Shown: positions 63,584 to 64,000 of the stretch, in pieces
How the letters are laid out: every line of letters starts with the position of its first letter
How positions within the stretch are numbered: position 1 is the stretch's first letter
Position numbers and translations under genes: made by a program
Source: Limnohabitans curvus
GTDB lineage: Bacteria; Pseudomonadota; Gammaproteobacteria; Burkholderiales; Burkholderiaceae_C
Assembly (NCBI RefSeq): GCF_003063475.1
Contig: NZ_NESP01000001.1
Span: forward strand, 806,001 to 870,000
Direction: 5' to 3'
Length of the DNA: 64,000 nucleotides
The notes under the pieces: model-generated
Seen by the model: only the letters and a program-made list of their open reading frames with translations
Database searches by the model: none
What the model was told of the DNA's origin: nothing

Positions 63584-64000
63584 ATGTCATCCCTCGAACT
63601 CACCCTGCTGTATTTGTGCGCTGCCGTGATCAGCGTGGTGGCGTGTCGACTGCTGCAACTGCCCGCCATGTTGGGCTATTTGTTTGCAGGCGTGGTGATT
63701 GGTCCCAACGCGCTGGCCTTGGCCAAAGACTCCGCAGCGATTGAACACCTGGCCGAATTTGGCGTGGTGTTTTTGATGTTCGTCATCGGCCTTGAATTCA
63801 ATTTACCCAAACTCATGCGCATGCGCAAGCTGGTGTTTGGGTTGGGCTTGGGGCAAGTGCTGTTCACGCTTGTGGGCGCATTGCTGTTCAACCTCGCCGT
63901 CGGCTTTGCGCTCAAAGAGCTGGGCTACCTCTGGCGCTTGAGCTGGCAAGCGGCTTTGGCTTTGGGCAGTGCCTTGGCCATGTCGAGCACGGCCATCGTG
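63584..64000 (+). CDS. Kef-type monovalent cation:proton antiporter, N-terminal part (runs off window)
   Basis: 139 residues are visible of a CPA2-family antiporter. It starts SSLELTLLYLCAAVISVVAC, then LLQLPAMLGYLFAGVVIGPN and FGVVFLMFVIGLEFNLPKLM, the highly conserved KefB/KefC N-terminal helices. SALAMSSTAIV, the ion-binding helix, is cut by the window end. Whether a C-terminal KTN/TrkA-N domain follows cannot be seen. It is divergent from the EamA gene with 82 bp between. Confidence 0.93.
   Translation, partial: MSSLELTLLYLCAAVISVVACRLLQLPAMLGYLFAGVVIGPNALALAKDSAAIEHLAEFGVVFLMFVIGLEFNLPKLMRMRKLVFGLGLGQVLFTLVGALLFNLAVGFALKELGYLWRLSWQAALALGSALAMSSTAIV

Overview
The window reads as chromosomal DNA of a betaproteobacterium, most likely family Comamonadaceae (Limnohabitans/Rhodoferax-like; the genus cannot be fixed by eye). 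The reasons are a Bug-type tripartite tricarboxylate transporter receptor, a PHA phasin, the ftsK-lolA-rarA and trxB neighbourhood, DUF2788, a DinB with a long insertion, and a GC-rich palindromic repeat of the kind seen in that family. Most genes are GC-rich, densely packed and of housekeeping type. No CRISPR array, rRNA operon or replication origin was seen.

Layout. 0-5.2 kb: argH end, DUF2127, PfkB kinase, an outer-membrane beta-barrel protein, an L-lactate dehydrogenase-like flavoenzyme and a RskA-like membrane protein. 5.1-13.4 kb: tautomerase, dinB, a translationally coupled trio (PhnD-like periplasmic receptor, histidine kinase, REC-HD-GYP-like regulator), yaaA-queF and a peptide ABC receptor. 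13.5-21.3 kb: valS-galU, cysM-tusA, phasin, a zinc-ribbon protein and a cytoplasmic hybrid kinase. 21.3-25.4 kb: an AT-richer scrap-heap island holding an IS3 orfA remnant, the C-terminal part of a helicase/Vsr-like nuclease/DUF3320 protein, a complete 1230-bp IS3-family element without target duplication, and the 5' part of a Ser-protease gene. tRNA-Leu(CAA) follows. 25.5-32.2 kb: a protein made of 21 twelve-residue repeats, an OYE-type reductase, a Bug receptor, an epimerase, a ferredoxin-reductase and two small membrane proteins. 32.2-40.7 kb: a long leftward block ftsK-lolA-mug-rarA-livHMGF. 40.7-54 kb: trxB, rpmB-rpmG, desaturase, rsmB, purN, HNH nuclease, ribF-ileS-lspA-dioxygenase, quinone reductase and an EamA transporter. 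54-61.7 kb: a type VI secretion cargo island. 61.8-64 kb: SDR, EamA transporter and the start of a Kef-type antiporter.

The most interesting region is the VgrG island (minus strand, 61.66 to 54.07 kb). VgrG with a C-terminal tail is followed by a LysM-DUF3380 muramidase effector and a secreted, probably periplasmic, immunity-like protein. Next comes a second effector-immunity pair in decay. Its effector is a frameshifted, internally deleted GH19 remnant, and its immunity homologue is split by a second copy of the same 1230-bp IS. That insertion left a 3-bp AAT duplication, and removing it restores an in-frame gene. The vgrG start is preceded by a 12-bp perfect hairpin that buries its ribosome-binding site.

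Other points of note are the HD-GYP-like regulator with altered metal-ligand motifs, the repeat protein beside tRNA-Leu, an in-frame palindromic repeat inside ribF, and an SDR lacking the catalytic Tyr/Lys pair.
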